A stretch of DNA of 64,000 bases, taken from contig JAHCBB010000010.1 in assembly GCA_019634635.1 (NCBI GenBank), positions 1-64,000 on the forward strand. The letters run 5' to 3'. A program made the translations under genes and the position numbers. This document shows, piece by piece, positions 47,592 through 56,744 of this stretch; position 1 is the stretch's first letter, and each line of letters starts with the position of its first letter. Source of the stretch: Verrucomicrobiia bacterium (GTDB lineage: Bacteria; Verrucomicrobiota; Verrucomicrobiia; Limisphaerales; UBA9464). A model generated the notes under the pieces. The model did no database searches. It was not told the DNA's origin and saw only the letters and a program-made list of their open reading frames with translations.

Positions 47592-48917
47592 TCAGATGAA
47601 CTCATTGAAAATCGCCTCCAGGAGTTCCTGCCGTCCGCTTTCGAGGTCGCGCACGTCGCCGAGGGCCAGGGCGTGCCGCTCGCAGTCGGCGAAGGTCGCC
47701 TTGCCTGCCTCGATCTTTGCGCCGATGCCGCTGTCCCAGCTGCGGTACCGATTTCGGACAAATGCGTCCAGACGTCCGTCGGCGCGCACCCGGGCCGCGA
47801 TCTTGAGGCCGCGGGCAAAGGTGTCCATGCCGGCGATGTGCGCATAGAAGAGGTCCTCGGACGTGAAGCTCTCGCGGCGCACCTTGGCGTCGAAATTCAC
47901 CCCACCGTGCGTGAACCCGCCGTACTTCAGCACGGTGAGCATGGTTTTCGCCGTCAGGTACAGATCGGTCGGGAACTGGTCGGTGTCCCATCCGAGGAAG
48001 TAGTCGCCCATGTTGGCATCAATGGATCCCAGGGCACCGGCCGCCCCGGCGACCTCCAGTTCATGCTCCATGGTGTGGCCGGCGAGCCAGGCGTGATTGA
48101 CCTCGATGTTCAGCTGGAAGTGCTCCAGCAGTCCGTATTCGCGCAGGAAGTTCAGGCAGGCGGCGGCGTCGGAATCGTACTGGTGCCGTGTGGGCTCCTT
48201 GGGCTTGGGCTCGATCCAGAAGGGGCCGCGGAATCCGAGCTTCTTCTTGTACGCGACCGCCATGTGCATGAAGCGCGCCAGATGCTCCATCTCGCGCTTC
48301 AGGTCGGTGTTCAGCAGGGAGGCGTAGCCCTCGCGTCCACCCCAGAACACATACCCCTCACCCCCGAGCTCGTGGGTCCATTCCAGCGCCTTCTTCACCT
48401 GGGCGGCGGCGAAGCAGAAGACGTCGGCGTTGCAGCTCGTCGCGGCCCCGTGCATGTACCGGGGATGCGCGAAGTTTTGTGCAGTGCCCCAGAGCAGGCG
48501 GATGTCCGAGTCGCGCTGGAGCTTGAGGAGTTCCTTGCCGAGGGCGTCGAACTGGGCATGCGCCTCCTTCAGCGAGCGGCCGTGGGATCCCAGATCCCGG
48601 TCGTGCCAGGCGTAGAACGGAATGCCCAGCTTGCCGGCGAACTCGAAGAAGGCCTGGGCCCGGGCGATGGCCTCGCGCGTGCTGCACTCACCGGTCGCCC
48701 AGGGGCGCTGGGCCGTGCCCCAGCCGAACTGATCGCCGCCCACCCCCCGCATCGTGTGCCAGTACACCGCGGCGAAACGCAGATGATCGCGCATCGCCCG
48801 TCCCTCGACCTGTTCCTCGGGGTTGTAGTGTTTGAAGGCCAGCGGATTCCTGGAGTCAGGTCCTTCGTAACGGATCGTCCCGATCTTCGGGAAAAAGGAT
48901 TTCGGGGTCTTCGGCAT
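47592..48917 (-). CDS. xylA: xylose isomerase
   Basis: A 441-residue enzyme. Diagnostic motifs are [13 protein letters not shown] with catalytic His, [21 protein letters not shown] (quoted as FWGGREGY), [13 protein letters not shown] with metal ligand Glu, [18 protein letters not shown] and [20 protein letters not shown]. It interconverts D-xylose and D-xylulose with divalent metals. Length matches the class II form (about 440). No xylulokinase or xylose transporter gene is adjacent, so it may be regulated separately from a xylose operon. Confidence 0.96.
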   Translation of the reverse strand: MPKTPKSFFPKIGTIRYEGPDSRNPLAFKHYNPEEQVEGRAMRDHLRFAAVYWHTMRGVGGDQFGWGTAQRPWATGECSTREAIARAQAFFEFAGKLGIPFYAWHDRDLGSHGRSLKEAHAQFDALGKELLKLQRDSDIRLLWGTAQNFAHPRYMHGAATSCNADVFCFAAAQVKKALEWTHELGGEGYVFWGGREGYASLLNTDLKREMEHLARFMHMAVAYKKKLGFRGPFWIEPKPKEPTRHQYDSDAAACLNFLREYGLLEHFQLNIEVNHAWLAGHTMEHELEVAGAAGALGSIDANMGDYFLGWDTDQFPTDLYLTAKTMLTVLKYGGFTHGGVNFDAKVRRESFTSEDLFYAHIAGMDTFARGLKIAARVRADGRLDAFVRNRYRSWDSGIGAKIEAGKATFADCERHALALGDVRDLESGRQELLEAIFNEFI

Positions 48918-49265
48918 ACGCGCGTTGGATGAGGGACGCTAGGAAAGCCTCGCGGCCCTGGGAAGCGGGGAATTGGGAAGGCGGCTGTTCGGAGTGCCTC
49001 TCAATTTCTTGGAGGAGGCGGAAAAGTCTCCCGGTCCAGGAACTCCCGTCTCAAGAGAGCCACGACCCAAACCGGTTGGGGCGAGTTTTCAACGTGCACG
49101 CAACCGCGGACCAGGCCTGTGGAGACTCCACCCGCGTACGCCGGAGGTTCGCCCCACCGGAATTCTGAGAGGCGCCCGCCGGTTCGCGGGGCATTTTCCC
49201 GACGGGTCGCCGAATAGGGGGGGACGAAGCCGCCGGGCACCCCCGGGGCGCGGGGAACTTTGGGC
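48918..49265. repeat. intergenic region with one degenerate copy of the dispersed repeat
   Basis: About 348 bases separate xylA from the response regulator. From about 49090 to 49162 the sequence CCTGTGGAGACTCCAC and GGAGGTTCGCCCCACC matches the 135-bp repeat family at 34,889-35,432, with more changes. The rest carries no gene. Confidence 0.6.
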
Positions 49266-49991
49266 CTACGGCGATTCGCGCCGCTCCCACACATAGCCCA
49301 CGCCATGAAGGGTGTGGATCCACCGGGGGCGGGCGGGATCAGATTCCAGCTTCTGGCGAAGCCCGGCAATGTGCCGGTCCACCGTGCGGGTGGTCGGGAA
49401 GGCGGTGCAGCCCCACACCTGGTCCAGAAATCGTTCGCGACTGATGACCTGGCCGGCGCACCGCATGAGCAGCCAGAGGGCGTCGAATTCCTTGGGCGTC
49501 AGCGGCACCTCCGCTCCCTCACGCGTGACGCGCCGTCCGGCGGGATCCACGAAGATGGTGTCGAAGCGGAGGCTTTTGGGCGGACGACCCTCCTCGGACC
49601 GTCGGCGCAGCAGGGCCCGGACCCGCGCCAGCAATTCGTCGCGACTGAAGGGCTTCATCAGGTAGTCGTCGGCGCCAAGGTCCAGACCGCGAACGCGATC
49701 GTCCACGCCGCCGCGGGCGGTCAGGATCAGTACCGGGATCCGCAGTTCCAGGCGCCGGAGTTCCCGGCACACGGCGAAGCCGTCCAGCTGCGGCAGCATC
49801 AGATCCAGCAGGATCAGGTCGGGGGACTCCCGGGTGGCGCGACGCAGTCCTTCGACCCCGTTGGAAGCCGTCAGCACGCGGTAGCCCCGCCGATCCAGGC
49901 AGTCGGCGAGGATGGTCCGCATCGCGGGTTCATCCTCGATCACCAGGATGCGTTCGCGGGGTTTGGCGGGATCCGGCGGGGCCTCGCTCAT
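49266..49991 (-). CDS. OmpR/PhoB-family response regulator
   Basis: A 241-residue DNA-binding regulator. The receiver domain has acidic Asp20, phosphoacceptor Asp63 in LILLDLMLP and Lys in DDYLMKPFS. The C-terminal winged helix (PLTPKEFDALWLLM, TVDRHIAGLRQKLE, WIHTLHGVGYVW) is of the OmpR type. It overlaps the upstream sensor kinase gene by 4 bases, so it is its cognate regulator. Target genes are unknown. Confidence 0.95.
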   Translation of the reverse strand: MSEAPPDPAKPRERILVIEDEPAMRTILADCLDRRGYRVLTASNGVEGLRRATRESPDLILLDLMLPQLDGFAVCRELRRLELRIPVLILTARGGVDDRVRGLDLGADDYLMKPFSRDELLARVRALLRRRSEEGRPPKSLRFDTIFVDPAGRRVTREGAEVPLTPKEFDALWLLMRCAGQVISRERFLDQVWGCTAFPTTRTVDRHIAGLRQKLESDPARPRWIHTLHGVGYVWERRESP

Positions 49992-51994
49992 CGGGACAGG
50001 GGCAGGACGACGGTGAAGCGGGCGCCGCGACCGGGCGCGCTGCAGACCTGGAGCGTGCCCTCGTGGGCGGTGACGAGCCTGCGCGCGATGGCGAGGCCGA
50101 GTCCGACGCCGGTGGTTTCCCGGCGCAACTCGGAGCCGCGCCGGAAGAAGGGCTCGAAGATGCGGGCATGATCGGCGGACGGGATCCCGGGACCGTGGTC
50201 CGTGACGGAAATGGCGGCCACCATGGGCGTCTCGCGAAGTTCCAGGGCAAACTCGATCTCGGTGTCCGGGGGCGCGTGTTTCAGGGCGTTGTCCACCAGG
50301 TTTCCCAACACCTGTTGCAGCGCCCCGGAATCCACGGTGGCCGGCACGGGTTCTTGCGGCAGGTGCAGGCGCAGCCGCACGTCGCGTTCGACGGCGGCGG
50401 GTGCCATCGAGTCGCGGGTGGCGCGCAGGACGTCCCGGAGGTCCACGGGCGCCCGTTCCATCGGATCCGCATCCCGCTCCAGCCGGGCGTGCCTGAGGAC
50501 GTTCTCCACCAGGCGGCTGAGGCGCCCGGTTTCGCGGACGATCAGGGAGTGATAGCCGGTGCGCCGGGCCGATTCGGCCTCGGGCAGATCGGACAGTTCC
50601 TCGGCGATCAGCCGTACGGCGGCCAGGGGCGCCCGAAGTTCATGAGTGACGCTGGCGACGAAGTCGGACTGCATTGCCGCGAGGCGCTGTTGACGCCGGA
50701 AGGCCCACACGATCGCCAGCGAGGCTGCGGCGGTCAGGGCGAAGGCGATGCCCGCCACCAGGACCATGCGGCGGGTTCGAAGATCGAGGGCCCGGTCGAG
50801 GCCGGCGGGGTTGGCAAGGTGCAGCGCAACCCGGATCAGTGGGGTCGGGGCGTCCGAGTCCCCGGACTGGCCCAGCAGCGCCTGTCCGGCCCCCGGCGGC
50901 ACGGCCTCTTCGCCCGCGACCCGGACCGCGGCGGCGAGGTGTGCCGGCAGCTCAAGTTCCGCCAGAACCTGTGTCAGTGCCTGGTGCAGGTGGGTTGTTC
51001 GGCGGAACAACCACCAGCGTCCCTCCGGCAGGTCGTGGCGGGTCAGCAGTCCGGGGTCCTCCCCGGGGATCCATCGCCACTCCGGGACTTCATGGGTGGC
51101 GCCGTCCAATGACATCAAGTCGGTGAACCGCCGGATCGTCCGGCGGGTCTCGTCCTGATGGGCAGCCACCGCCCGCCAGGCGGCGATGGCCCGGGCCTCT
51201 TCCGGCAGGAATTCGTCGAGCAGGGATGGGGACAGCCGGCGCCGGACCAGGGATTCATGGAACAGGCGGTCGAGCAACTGGACCCGGACGGCTGCGGCGG
51301 CGGGGGTCGCGTCCACCTCGGCGGCGTGGATCCACCCGCGCAGGGCGAGGAACCGAGTCGGGATGCCGGTCTCGCCGGGCCATTCCGCCGGCGCATCGGC
51401 GACCGATCGAAACAGGGCGGATGCCGGTTCGGGGTAGCCGGATTCCAGGAGGGCGCGAGCGGTGTGGAGGCGAAGGACGCCCTCGGCGGACGTGCCGGCG
51501 GCGGCTTCGAGAGCGGCCTGCCAGGCCGTCACCCGCCGGGAGGCCGGGGCGTCGGGGGGGATTCTTGCGGCCTGATGCCATGCGCGGAGGAGCGGACCGG
51601 GCAATTGAAGGGCCTCGAGGCGGGGGCCTCCGGACGACGCGGCCGGGATCACGGGCGGGGGATGGGCGAAGCCGTCGCTGACAAACCAGGCGGTGGCGTG
51701 GGCGTGCGCGTGTGCGATGCGCAGGCCGGGATCGGCCTCCGGCGGACCCGGGCTGGCAGCATGGGCCTCGAGGTCGGCCCGGCTGGGCAGGGTCAGGTCC
51801 ATCAATGCGGACCGGAGCCGCGCGGCACAGCGTCCGGCGAGGGCCGCGGCATCGTCGCGCGCCGCCATCCAGCCGAGCGCCCGTTCCCGTCGGACGGCGT
51901 GGATCCCCAGCGCGAGGACCAACAGGGCTGGCAGGGCCCCGAGGCCTGCGAGCAGCAGAAATCGGCGATGGTGGAGCGAAGGGCTGGACATCAT
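49988..51994 (-). CDS. membrane sensor histidine kinase with large sensory domain
   Basis: A 668-residue protein. The first transmembrane segment (about residues 12-30) and the second (about 405-425) bracket an extracytoplasmic domain of about 370 residues with Ala-rich helices and no clear known fold. The kinase core has the H-box SVTHELRAPL with His451, the N-box NLVDNALKHA, G1 DHGPGIP, the F-box FEPFFR and G2 GVGLGLAI. No HAMP domain is evident. It phosphorylates the response regulator encoded next, which it overlaps. The signal is unknown. Confidence 0.92.
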   Translation of the reverse strand: MMSSPSLHHRRFLLLAGLGALPALLVLALGIHAVRRERALGWMAARDDAAALAGRCAARLRSALMDLTLPSRADLEAHAASPGPPEADPGLRIAHAHAHATAWFVSDGFAHPPPVIPAASSGGPRLEALQLPGPLLRAWHQAARIPPDAPASRRVTAWQAALEAAAGTSAEGVLRLHTARALLESGYPEPASALFRSVADAPAEWPGETGIPTRFLALRGWIHAAEVDATPAAAAVRVQLLDRLFHESLVRRRLSPSLLDEFLPEEARAIAAWRAVAAHQDETRRTIRRFTDLMSLDGATHEVPEWRWIPGEDPGLLTRHDLPEGRWWLFRRTTHLHQALTQVLAELELPAHLAAAVRVAGEEAVPPGAGQALLGQSGDSDAPTPLIRVALHLANPAGLDRALDLRTRRMVLVAGIAFALTAAASLAIVWAFRRQQRLAAMQSDFVASVTHELRAPLAAVRLIAEELSDLPEAESARRTGYHSLIVRETGRLSRLVENVLRHARLERDADPMERAPVDLRDVLRATRDSMAPAAVERDVRLRLHLPQEPVPATVDSGALQQVLGNLVDNALKHAPPDTEIEFALELRETPMVAAISVTDHGPGIPSADHARIFEPFFRRGSELRRETTGVGLGLAIARRLVTAHEGTLQVCSAPGRGARFTVVLPLSR

Positions 51995-52044
51995 TCCCCG
52001 GGATCCGGGGCGGAACGGTGACAGGGCGGTTGCGCGAAACCGGG

Positions 52045-52926
52045 CTAGAATTTTGGGGTGGCCTTACGGATCTCCTTTTCCAAGGCGGCCAATTCCTCGG
52101 TCAGGATTCGTTGGGCCGATTCGAGCCGGCTCCGATGGATTTCCAGACCACGCAAAAACTGAGACCGTGCTCTATTCATCGCACTGACGTGCATCTCCCG
52201 ATATTCTCGGGTTACATTCTCCGCCATACCATCCACCTTCCTTAGGGCCTCATCGTATCCCTTGAGCAGTGTCAGCATTTCGGTGTCCTCAATCAGTGAC
52301 GCGGGGAACGCATTGGGGTTCTCTATGGAAATGGCCTGCAACTCGCGTCGCACTTTTCGCAGTTGGGCGGACACCTGAGCCGTTTCGCCGCGAAGGGTCG
52401 CCAGCGCGTCCAGCCTTCCTCCCGTCAGGTTCACAGTGACCGGCGGTGGCGGCGGCTGTGCCTGTCCTTGCGCTGTTGCTGGGTTCCCGCCTTCGAACGT
52501 TCTAACCAGGCCGTAGCGTGCCGCCAGTTCCGGTGGCATGGAAAACAGTGGACCCGGAGCCTCAGATGCAAGGCGTTCACGACTGCGCGTTGCCGGTTCA
52601 TTGAGGTCGGCAAACTCAGTTATGATCCGGGTGTGGAGACTCCGGGCGCGCTCCTCGTTCCCGAGTTTTGTCGCCACCTCCGCGAGCCGGAACAGAGCTT
52701 CAGCGGCTTGAGGGCGAAGAGAATCAAACCGGCTGACGACCGCCTGATATTCTTTGGTCGCCCGCTCGAGGTCGTGGTCCCCTTCTTCAGCGAGTTTTGC
52801 CGCCTGGAGGGACGCCACTTCCGGGGCGTTCTCAGGAGATTGCTGGGGGCGCACGGCCGGGGCCGCCGTGAGGACCAAGATGGCAAGGGCGAGACGTCGG
52901 ACGGCAACGCAGGAATCGAGTTTCAT
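52045..52926 (-). CDS. secreted TPR/coiled-coil protein
   Basis: A 293-residue protein with a signal peptide (about residues 1-28). A TPR-like region with repeated AAEALFRLAEVATKLGNEERA patterns spans residues 40-110, a Pro-rich linker follows, and a long helical C-terminus has heptad-like character (ETAQVSAQLRKVRRELQAI). It lies 50 bases upstream of the sensor kinase on the same strand, so it may be cotranscribed with the two-component pair. It could serve the sensor's outer domain, but that is inference. Confidence 0.75.
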   Translation of the reverse strand: MKLDSCVAVRRLALAILVLTAAPAVRPQQSPENAPEVASLQAAKLAEEGDHDLERATKEYQAVVSRFDSLRPQAAEALFRLAEVATKLGNEERARSLHTRIITEFADLNEPATRSRERLASEAPGPLFSMPPELAARYGLVRTFEGGNPATAQGQAQPPPPPVTVNLTGGRLDALATLRGETAQVSAQLRKVRRELQAISIENPNAFPASLIEDTEMLTLLKGYDEALRKVDGMAENVTREYREMHVSAMNRARSQFLRGLEIHRSRLESAQRILTEELAALEKEIRKATPKF

Positions 52927-53086
52927 GGTGTGGCAAGCGTGGCTCCGGCTGCGGCGGGAGTTGTTCCCGAATTGTAACGATTTGAGTTCGGCCCGTGCTT
53001 TGCAGCGTGCTTTTGGGGTTGCGAGTGAGCCAGTCGTTTCTTCGGCTGCGGCTTCGGGTTTTGTGGGCGCATCTCAGGGTCCACCA
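52927..53086. other. spacer left of the duplicated repeat region
   Basis: This stretch presumably contains the promoter for the TPR-sensor-regulator operon on the minus strand. No motif was identified. A CTTTTGGGG-type run near 53011 is not a convincing element. Confidence 0.3.
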
Positions 53087-53785
53087 TTGACCTGTCCCTC
53101 TGATGCCGGATTTCACCAACCCGGTGGGGACGCTCTGCGGAGCCGTCCGCGCGTGGGGTCACCAAAGGCCCGGCTCGCGGCGACACGTACGGTTCGGCGG
53201 GAGCCTCACCCCACCGGGTCAAGGCCTCACCCCGCCAGGGAAGATCCGCAGCCCATCCGGCCACCCATCTGTCCCCCTGATGTTGGATTTCCCCTCGGTG
53301 GGGCGCTCCTGACGAGCCGTTGGCTTCATTGCAATCCCGGGCTGTGGGGAGTCCACGGGCGCCTCAGAGGGATCTTCGTACCCCACCGGGGGGGTGGGGG
53401 GAGGGCCCACCATTGACCTGTCCCTTTGTCGACTCCCCCCGCGCGGGACCCTTGACCTGTCCCTCTGATGTCGGATTTCACCAACCCGGTGGGGACGCTC
53501 TGCGGAGCCGCGCGTGGGGTCGCCAAAGGCCCGGCTCGCGGCGACACGTACGGTTCGGCGGGAGCCTCACCCCACCGGGTCAAGGCCTCACCCCACCGGG
53601 TAGCGGCCTCACGCCGCCAGGGAAGATCCGCAGCTCATCCGGCCACCCACCTGTCCACCTGATGTCGGATTCCCCCCCGGTGGGGCGCTCCTGACGAGCC
53701 GTTGGCTTCATTGCAATCCCGGGCTGTGGGGAGTCCACGGGCGCCTCAGAGGGATCTTCCCACCGGGGGTGTGGGGGAGAGGATG
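53087..53785. repeat. tandem duplication of a ~366-bp unit containing the dispersed repeat
   Basis: The segment beginning TTGACCTGTCCCTCTGATG at 53087 recurs at 53453, giving a period of 366 bases and very high identity over about 300 bases. Each copy contains an element (53296-53388 and 53679-53768) with GGGGCGCTCCTGACGAGCC, GCTGTGGGGAGTCCAC and GATCTTC, homologous to the 135-bp repeats at 34.9 kb. Other blocks (GGTTCGGCGGGAGCCTCACCCCACC) recur within each copy. Many chance ORFs fall here and none is believable. Confidence 0.88.
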
Positions 53786-53848
53786 AGGGGGGCGGGGGGT
53801 GGGGCTTCGGATTGCCGCGGTGGGAGTTCTTCGGCAGGGTGCCGCGCC

Positions 53849-54892
53849 GTGCGCATTCTGATCACCGGCAACCTGGGCTATGTGGGGCCGGGCGTCGTCC
53901 GCCACCTGCGAGCGGTGTGGCCCGAGACCGTGCTGGTGGGATTCGATACCGGATATTTCGCCCATTGCCTGACGGGCGCGGCGGTGTCCCCCGAACTGGG
54001 GCTCGACATGCAACACTTCGGGGACTTGCGCCGCTTGCCGGCGGGCTTGCTGGCGGGCGTGGATGGGGTGGTCCACCTGGCCGCCATCTCCAATGACCCG
54101 ATGGGCAGCCAGTTCGAGGAGGTGACGCTCGAGATCAATCACCGGGCCGGCGTGGCGCTGGCCCGGGCGGCCCGGGCCGCCGGGGTGCGATCCTTTGTGG
54201 TGGCCTCCAGTTGCAGCGTTTACGGGGCGGCGGCCGAGGGCGCCCGCAGCGAGGCCTCGGCGGTGGACCCCTTGACCGCCTATGCGCGCAGCAAGGTGCA
54301 GTTGGAACGTGATCTGGAGGCGCTGGCCGGACCGGAATTCCGCGTCACGTGCCTGCGGTTTGCCACCGCGTGCGGGTGGAGTGAGCGGCTGCGACTGGAC
54401 CTTGTCTTGAATGACTTCGTGGCCAGCGCGCTGGCCACGGGACGCATTTCCGTGCTGAGCGACGGGTCGCCATGGCGTCCGCTCATCCACGTGGACGACA
54501 TGGCCCGGGCCATCGAATGGGCGGCGACGCCCGGGCGGGCCGGGCACGACTACCTGGTGATCAATGCAGGTTCCGACAGCTGGAATCATCAGGTGCGCGA
54601 TCTGGCTGCGGCGGTCGCGGTGGCACTGCCGGGCGTGACGGTGTCGTGCAACGCCTCGGCGGCACCCGACCGCCGGAGCTACCGGGTGGACTTCTCCAAA
54701 TTCCGAACGCTGGCGCCGGACCATCAGCCTGTCGTGGATCTGGCGACGGCGGTGGCGGGGCTCCAAAGAGGCCTGGAGGTGATGAAGTTTTCGGATCCGG
54801 AATTCCGGCAATCTTCTTGGATGCGTCTGCACACCCTGCGCGCGCACTTGGCCGCGGGACGACTGGACGACCGTCTGTACTGGCGCGCATGA
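53849..54892 (+). CDS. NAD-dependent epimerase/dehydratase (SDR)
   Basis: A 347-residue protein from GTG 53849. The Rossmann start ILITGNLGYVGPG matches GxxGxxG. VHLAAISNDPM, the catalytic SSCSVYG and YARSK (Tyr-x3-Lys), and PLIHVDDMARAI are typical of extended SDR sugar epimerases. It modifies a nucleotide sugar, consistent with the C-methyltransferase-like and RmlC-type genes that follow. Its TGA overlaps the next ATG as ATGA. The exact substrate is unknown. Confidence 0.9.
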   Translation: MRILITGNLGYVGPGVVRHLRAVWPETVLVGFDTGYFAHCLTGAAVSPELGLDMQHFGDLRRLPAGLLAGVDGVVHLAAISNDPMGSQFEEVTLEINHRAGVALARAARAAGVRSFVVASSCSVYGAAAEGARSEASAVDPLTAYARSKVQLERDLEALAGPEFRVTCLRFATACGWSERLRLDLVLNDFVASALATGRISVLSDGSPWRPLIHVDDMARAIEWAATPGRAGHDYLVINAGSDSWNHQVRDLAAAVAVALPGVTVSCNASAAPDRRSYRVDFSKFRTLAPDHQPVVDLATAVAGLQRGLEVMKFSDPEFRQSSWMRLHTLRAHLAAGRLDDRLYWRA

Positions 54893-56124
54893 ATCCGTTT
54901 GTCTGCCGTTCCTGCGGGTCGGGCGATGGGCTGCCGGTGCTGGACCTCGGCCTGCAGCCTCTCGCCAACCATTTGTTGCGTCCGGAGGAGCTTGCCGCCG
55001 CGGAACCGCGGTTTCCGCTGCGCGTCGCGGTGTGCAGGGACTGCTGGCTGCTGCAGATCCTCGACGTCATCCCGCCGTCCGAATTGTTCTCCGAGTATCT
55101 CTACTTTTCGTCGGTCTCCGACGCCCTGCTGGCCCATGCCGCGGACGCGGCGGCGCGCCACCGGCGGGAGTGTACGCTCGGGGCGGGCAGCCTGGTGGTG
55201 GAGATTGCGAGCAATGACGGATATCTGCTGCGCAACTTTGTGGAGGCCGGCGTTCCCTGTCTGGGCGTGGAACCGGCGCGCAACATCGCCGAGGTCGCCC
55301 GGCAGCGGGGCATCCGGACCCGCACGGAGTTCTTTGGTGCAGACTGCGGGCGCCGGATCGCCGCGGAGGAGGGAACGGCGGACCTCATCCTGGGCAACAA
55401 CGTTTTCGCCCACGCACCGGACACCAACGATTTCGTCGCCGGGCTGGCCGTACTGCTGAAGCCGGGTGGACGCGTCGTGCTCGAATTCCCCTATGCCTGC
55501 GATCTGGTCGAGCACGGCGAGTTCGACACGATTTATCACGAGCACGTGTTTTATTTTACGCTGACCGCGGTGGAGCCGCTGCTGGCACGCCACGGACTGG
55601 AGGCGTTTGACGTCGAACGTCTCGACATCCACGGGGGATCCCTGCGGCTGTCCCTGGGTCATTCGGGGGCGCATCCGGTCCGCGACACGGTCGCGTCCCT
55701 GCGGCGCGAGGAGATGGACAAGGGCGCGGGTGGCCCCGGCTACTATCAGGCCTTCGCTGCGCGGGTGCATCGGCTCCGGGACGAGTTGATCGCCCTGCTG
55801 GAGCGTCTGCGGGCGGAGGGGCACCGGTTGTGCGCCTACGGGGCCTCGGCGAAGGGCAGCACGCTCTTGAATTTCTACGGGTTGGGACGCGACGGGCGGG
55901 ACTGGATCGAGTTCGTGGTGGATCGCAGCCCGGCCAAGCAGGGGCGCCTGACCCCGGGCAGCCATCTGCCCATCCTGCCCGTTGGCGAGTTGCTGACGCG
56001 GGAGCCACGGCATGCGCTGCTGCTGACCTGGAACTTTGCCGACGAAATCCTCGCGCAGCAGGCGGCGTGGCGCGCAGCGGGCGGCCATTTCATCGTGCCG
56101 CTGCCGGAGGTTCGCATCGTCTGA
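54889..56124 (+). CDS. SAM-dependent C-methyltransferase-like protein with zinc-binding N-terminus
   Basis: A 411-residue protein. CRSCG at residues 6-10 and CRDCW near 49-53 give a four-cysteine zinc site of the putative zinc-binding (Methyltransf_13) domain. The methyltransferase core has VVEIASNDGYLL (motif I) and ILGNNVFAHAPD. A C-terminal domain with YGASAKGSTLLNFYG and VDRSPAKQGRLTPG matches the C-methyltransferase C-terminal region. Family members add carbon methyl groups to deoxysugars such as NDP-sugars. Overlaps the epimerase gene by 4 bases. Confidence 0.9.
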   Translation: MNPFVCRSCGSGDGLPVLDLGLQPLANHLLRPEELAAAEPRFPLRVAVCRDCWLLQILDVIPPSELFSEYLYFSSVSDALLAHAADAAARHRRECTLGAGSLVVEIASNDGYLLRNFVEAGVPCLGVEPARNIAEVARQRGIRTRTEFFGADCGRRIAAEEGTADLILGNNVFAHAPDTNDFVAGLAVLLKPGGRVVLEFPYACDLVEHGEFDTIYHEHVFYFTLTAVEPLLARHGLEAFDVERLDIHGGSLRLSLGHSGAHPVRDTVASLRREEMDKGAGGPGYYQAFAARVHRLRDELIALLERLRAEGHRLCAYGASAKGSTLLNFYGLGRDGRDWIEFVVDRSPAKQGRLTPGSHLPILPVGELLTREPRHALLLTWNFADEILAQQAAWRAAGGHFIVPLPEVRIV

Positions 56125-56128
56125 GGCC

Positions 56129-56686
56129 ATGCAGTTCACGCCCGCACGACTGGATGGCGTCTGGGTCCTCAACCTGGAGCGGCGCGAGGATGCACGGGGA
56201 TTCTTTGCGCGGACCTTCTGCGAGCGGGAATTTGCGGCGCACGGGCTCAATACCCGATGGCCACAGGCGAACCTGACGCGCACCAACCGCCGCGGCATGT
56301 TGCGGGGATTGCACTGGCAGGCGGCGCCGCAAGCGGAGATCAAGCTGGTCCGATGCGCCGCGGGGAGGATCTGGGATGTGGTGGTGGATGTCCGCCCGGA
56401 ATCACCCACTGCTGGCGGGTGGGAGGCGTTCGAGCTCACGGGAGACGGAACGCAGCAGGTTTATGTGCCGGCGGGATGCGCCCATGGGTTCCAATGTCTG
56501 GAGGACGGCAGCGAGGTGACCTATCTGATGTCCGCAGTTTATGAGCCGGCGCTCGCCCGCGGACTTCGGTGGAACGATCCGGACCTCGCCATCCCATGGC
56601 CGCTGCCCGACGCGGTGGTGTCCGATCGGGACGCCGCGCTGCCGTCCTGGGAGGCGGTTCGGGAGACCCTGCGCGGGCCCGGGTGA
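56129..56686 (+). CDS. rfbC: dTDP-4-dehydrorhamnose 3,5-epimerase family protein
   Basis: A 185-residue cupin of the RmlC family. Key features are GFFARTFCEREF, NRRGMLRGLHWQ with catalytic His, IKLVRC, and VYVPAGCAHGFQC. The fold epimerises C3 and C5 of a dTDP-4-keto-6-deoxyhexose; related enzymes act on C3 or C5 only. The start follows the previous stop by 5 bases. With the epimerase and C-methyltransferase it likely makes a branched deoxysugar. The gene name is by family; substrate specificity is not proven. Confidence 0.88.
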   Translation: MQFTPARLDGVWVLNLERREDARGFFARTFCEREFAAHGLNTRWPQANLTRTNRRGMLRGLHWQAAPQAEIKLVRCAAGRIWDVVVDVRPESPTAGGWEAFELTGDGTQQVYVPAGCAHGFQCLEDGSEVTYLMSAVYEPALARGLRWNDPDLAIPWPLPDAVVSDRDAALPSWEAVRETLRGPG

Positions 56687-56744
56687 CCGGGGGGACGGCG
56701 GGGTTGTCCCCGGGGGCGGAAGTTCCCTAGGCTCGTCCCACGCC

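Noticed and set aside
54724..56439. 571-codon minus-strand ORF opposite the methyltransferase
   Set aside because: The plus strand carries a clear methyltransferase with a zinc site and SAM motif.
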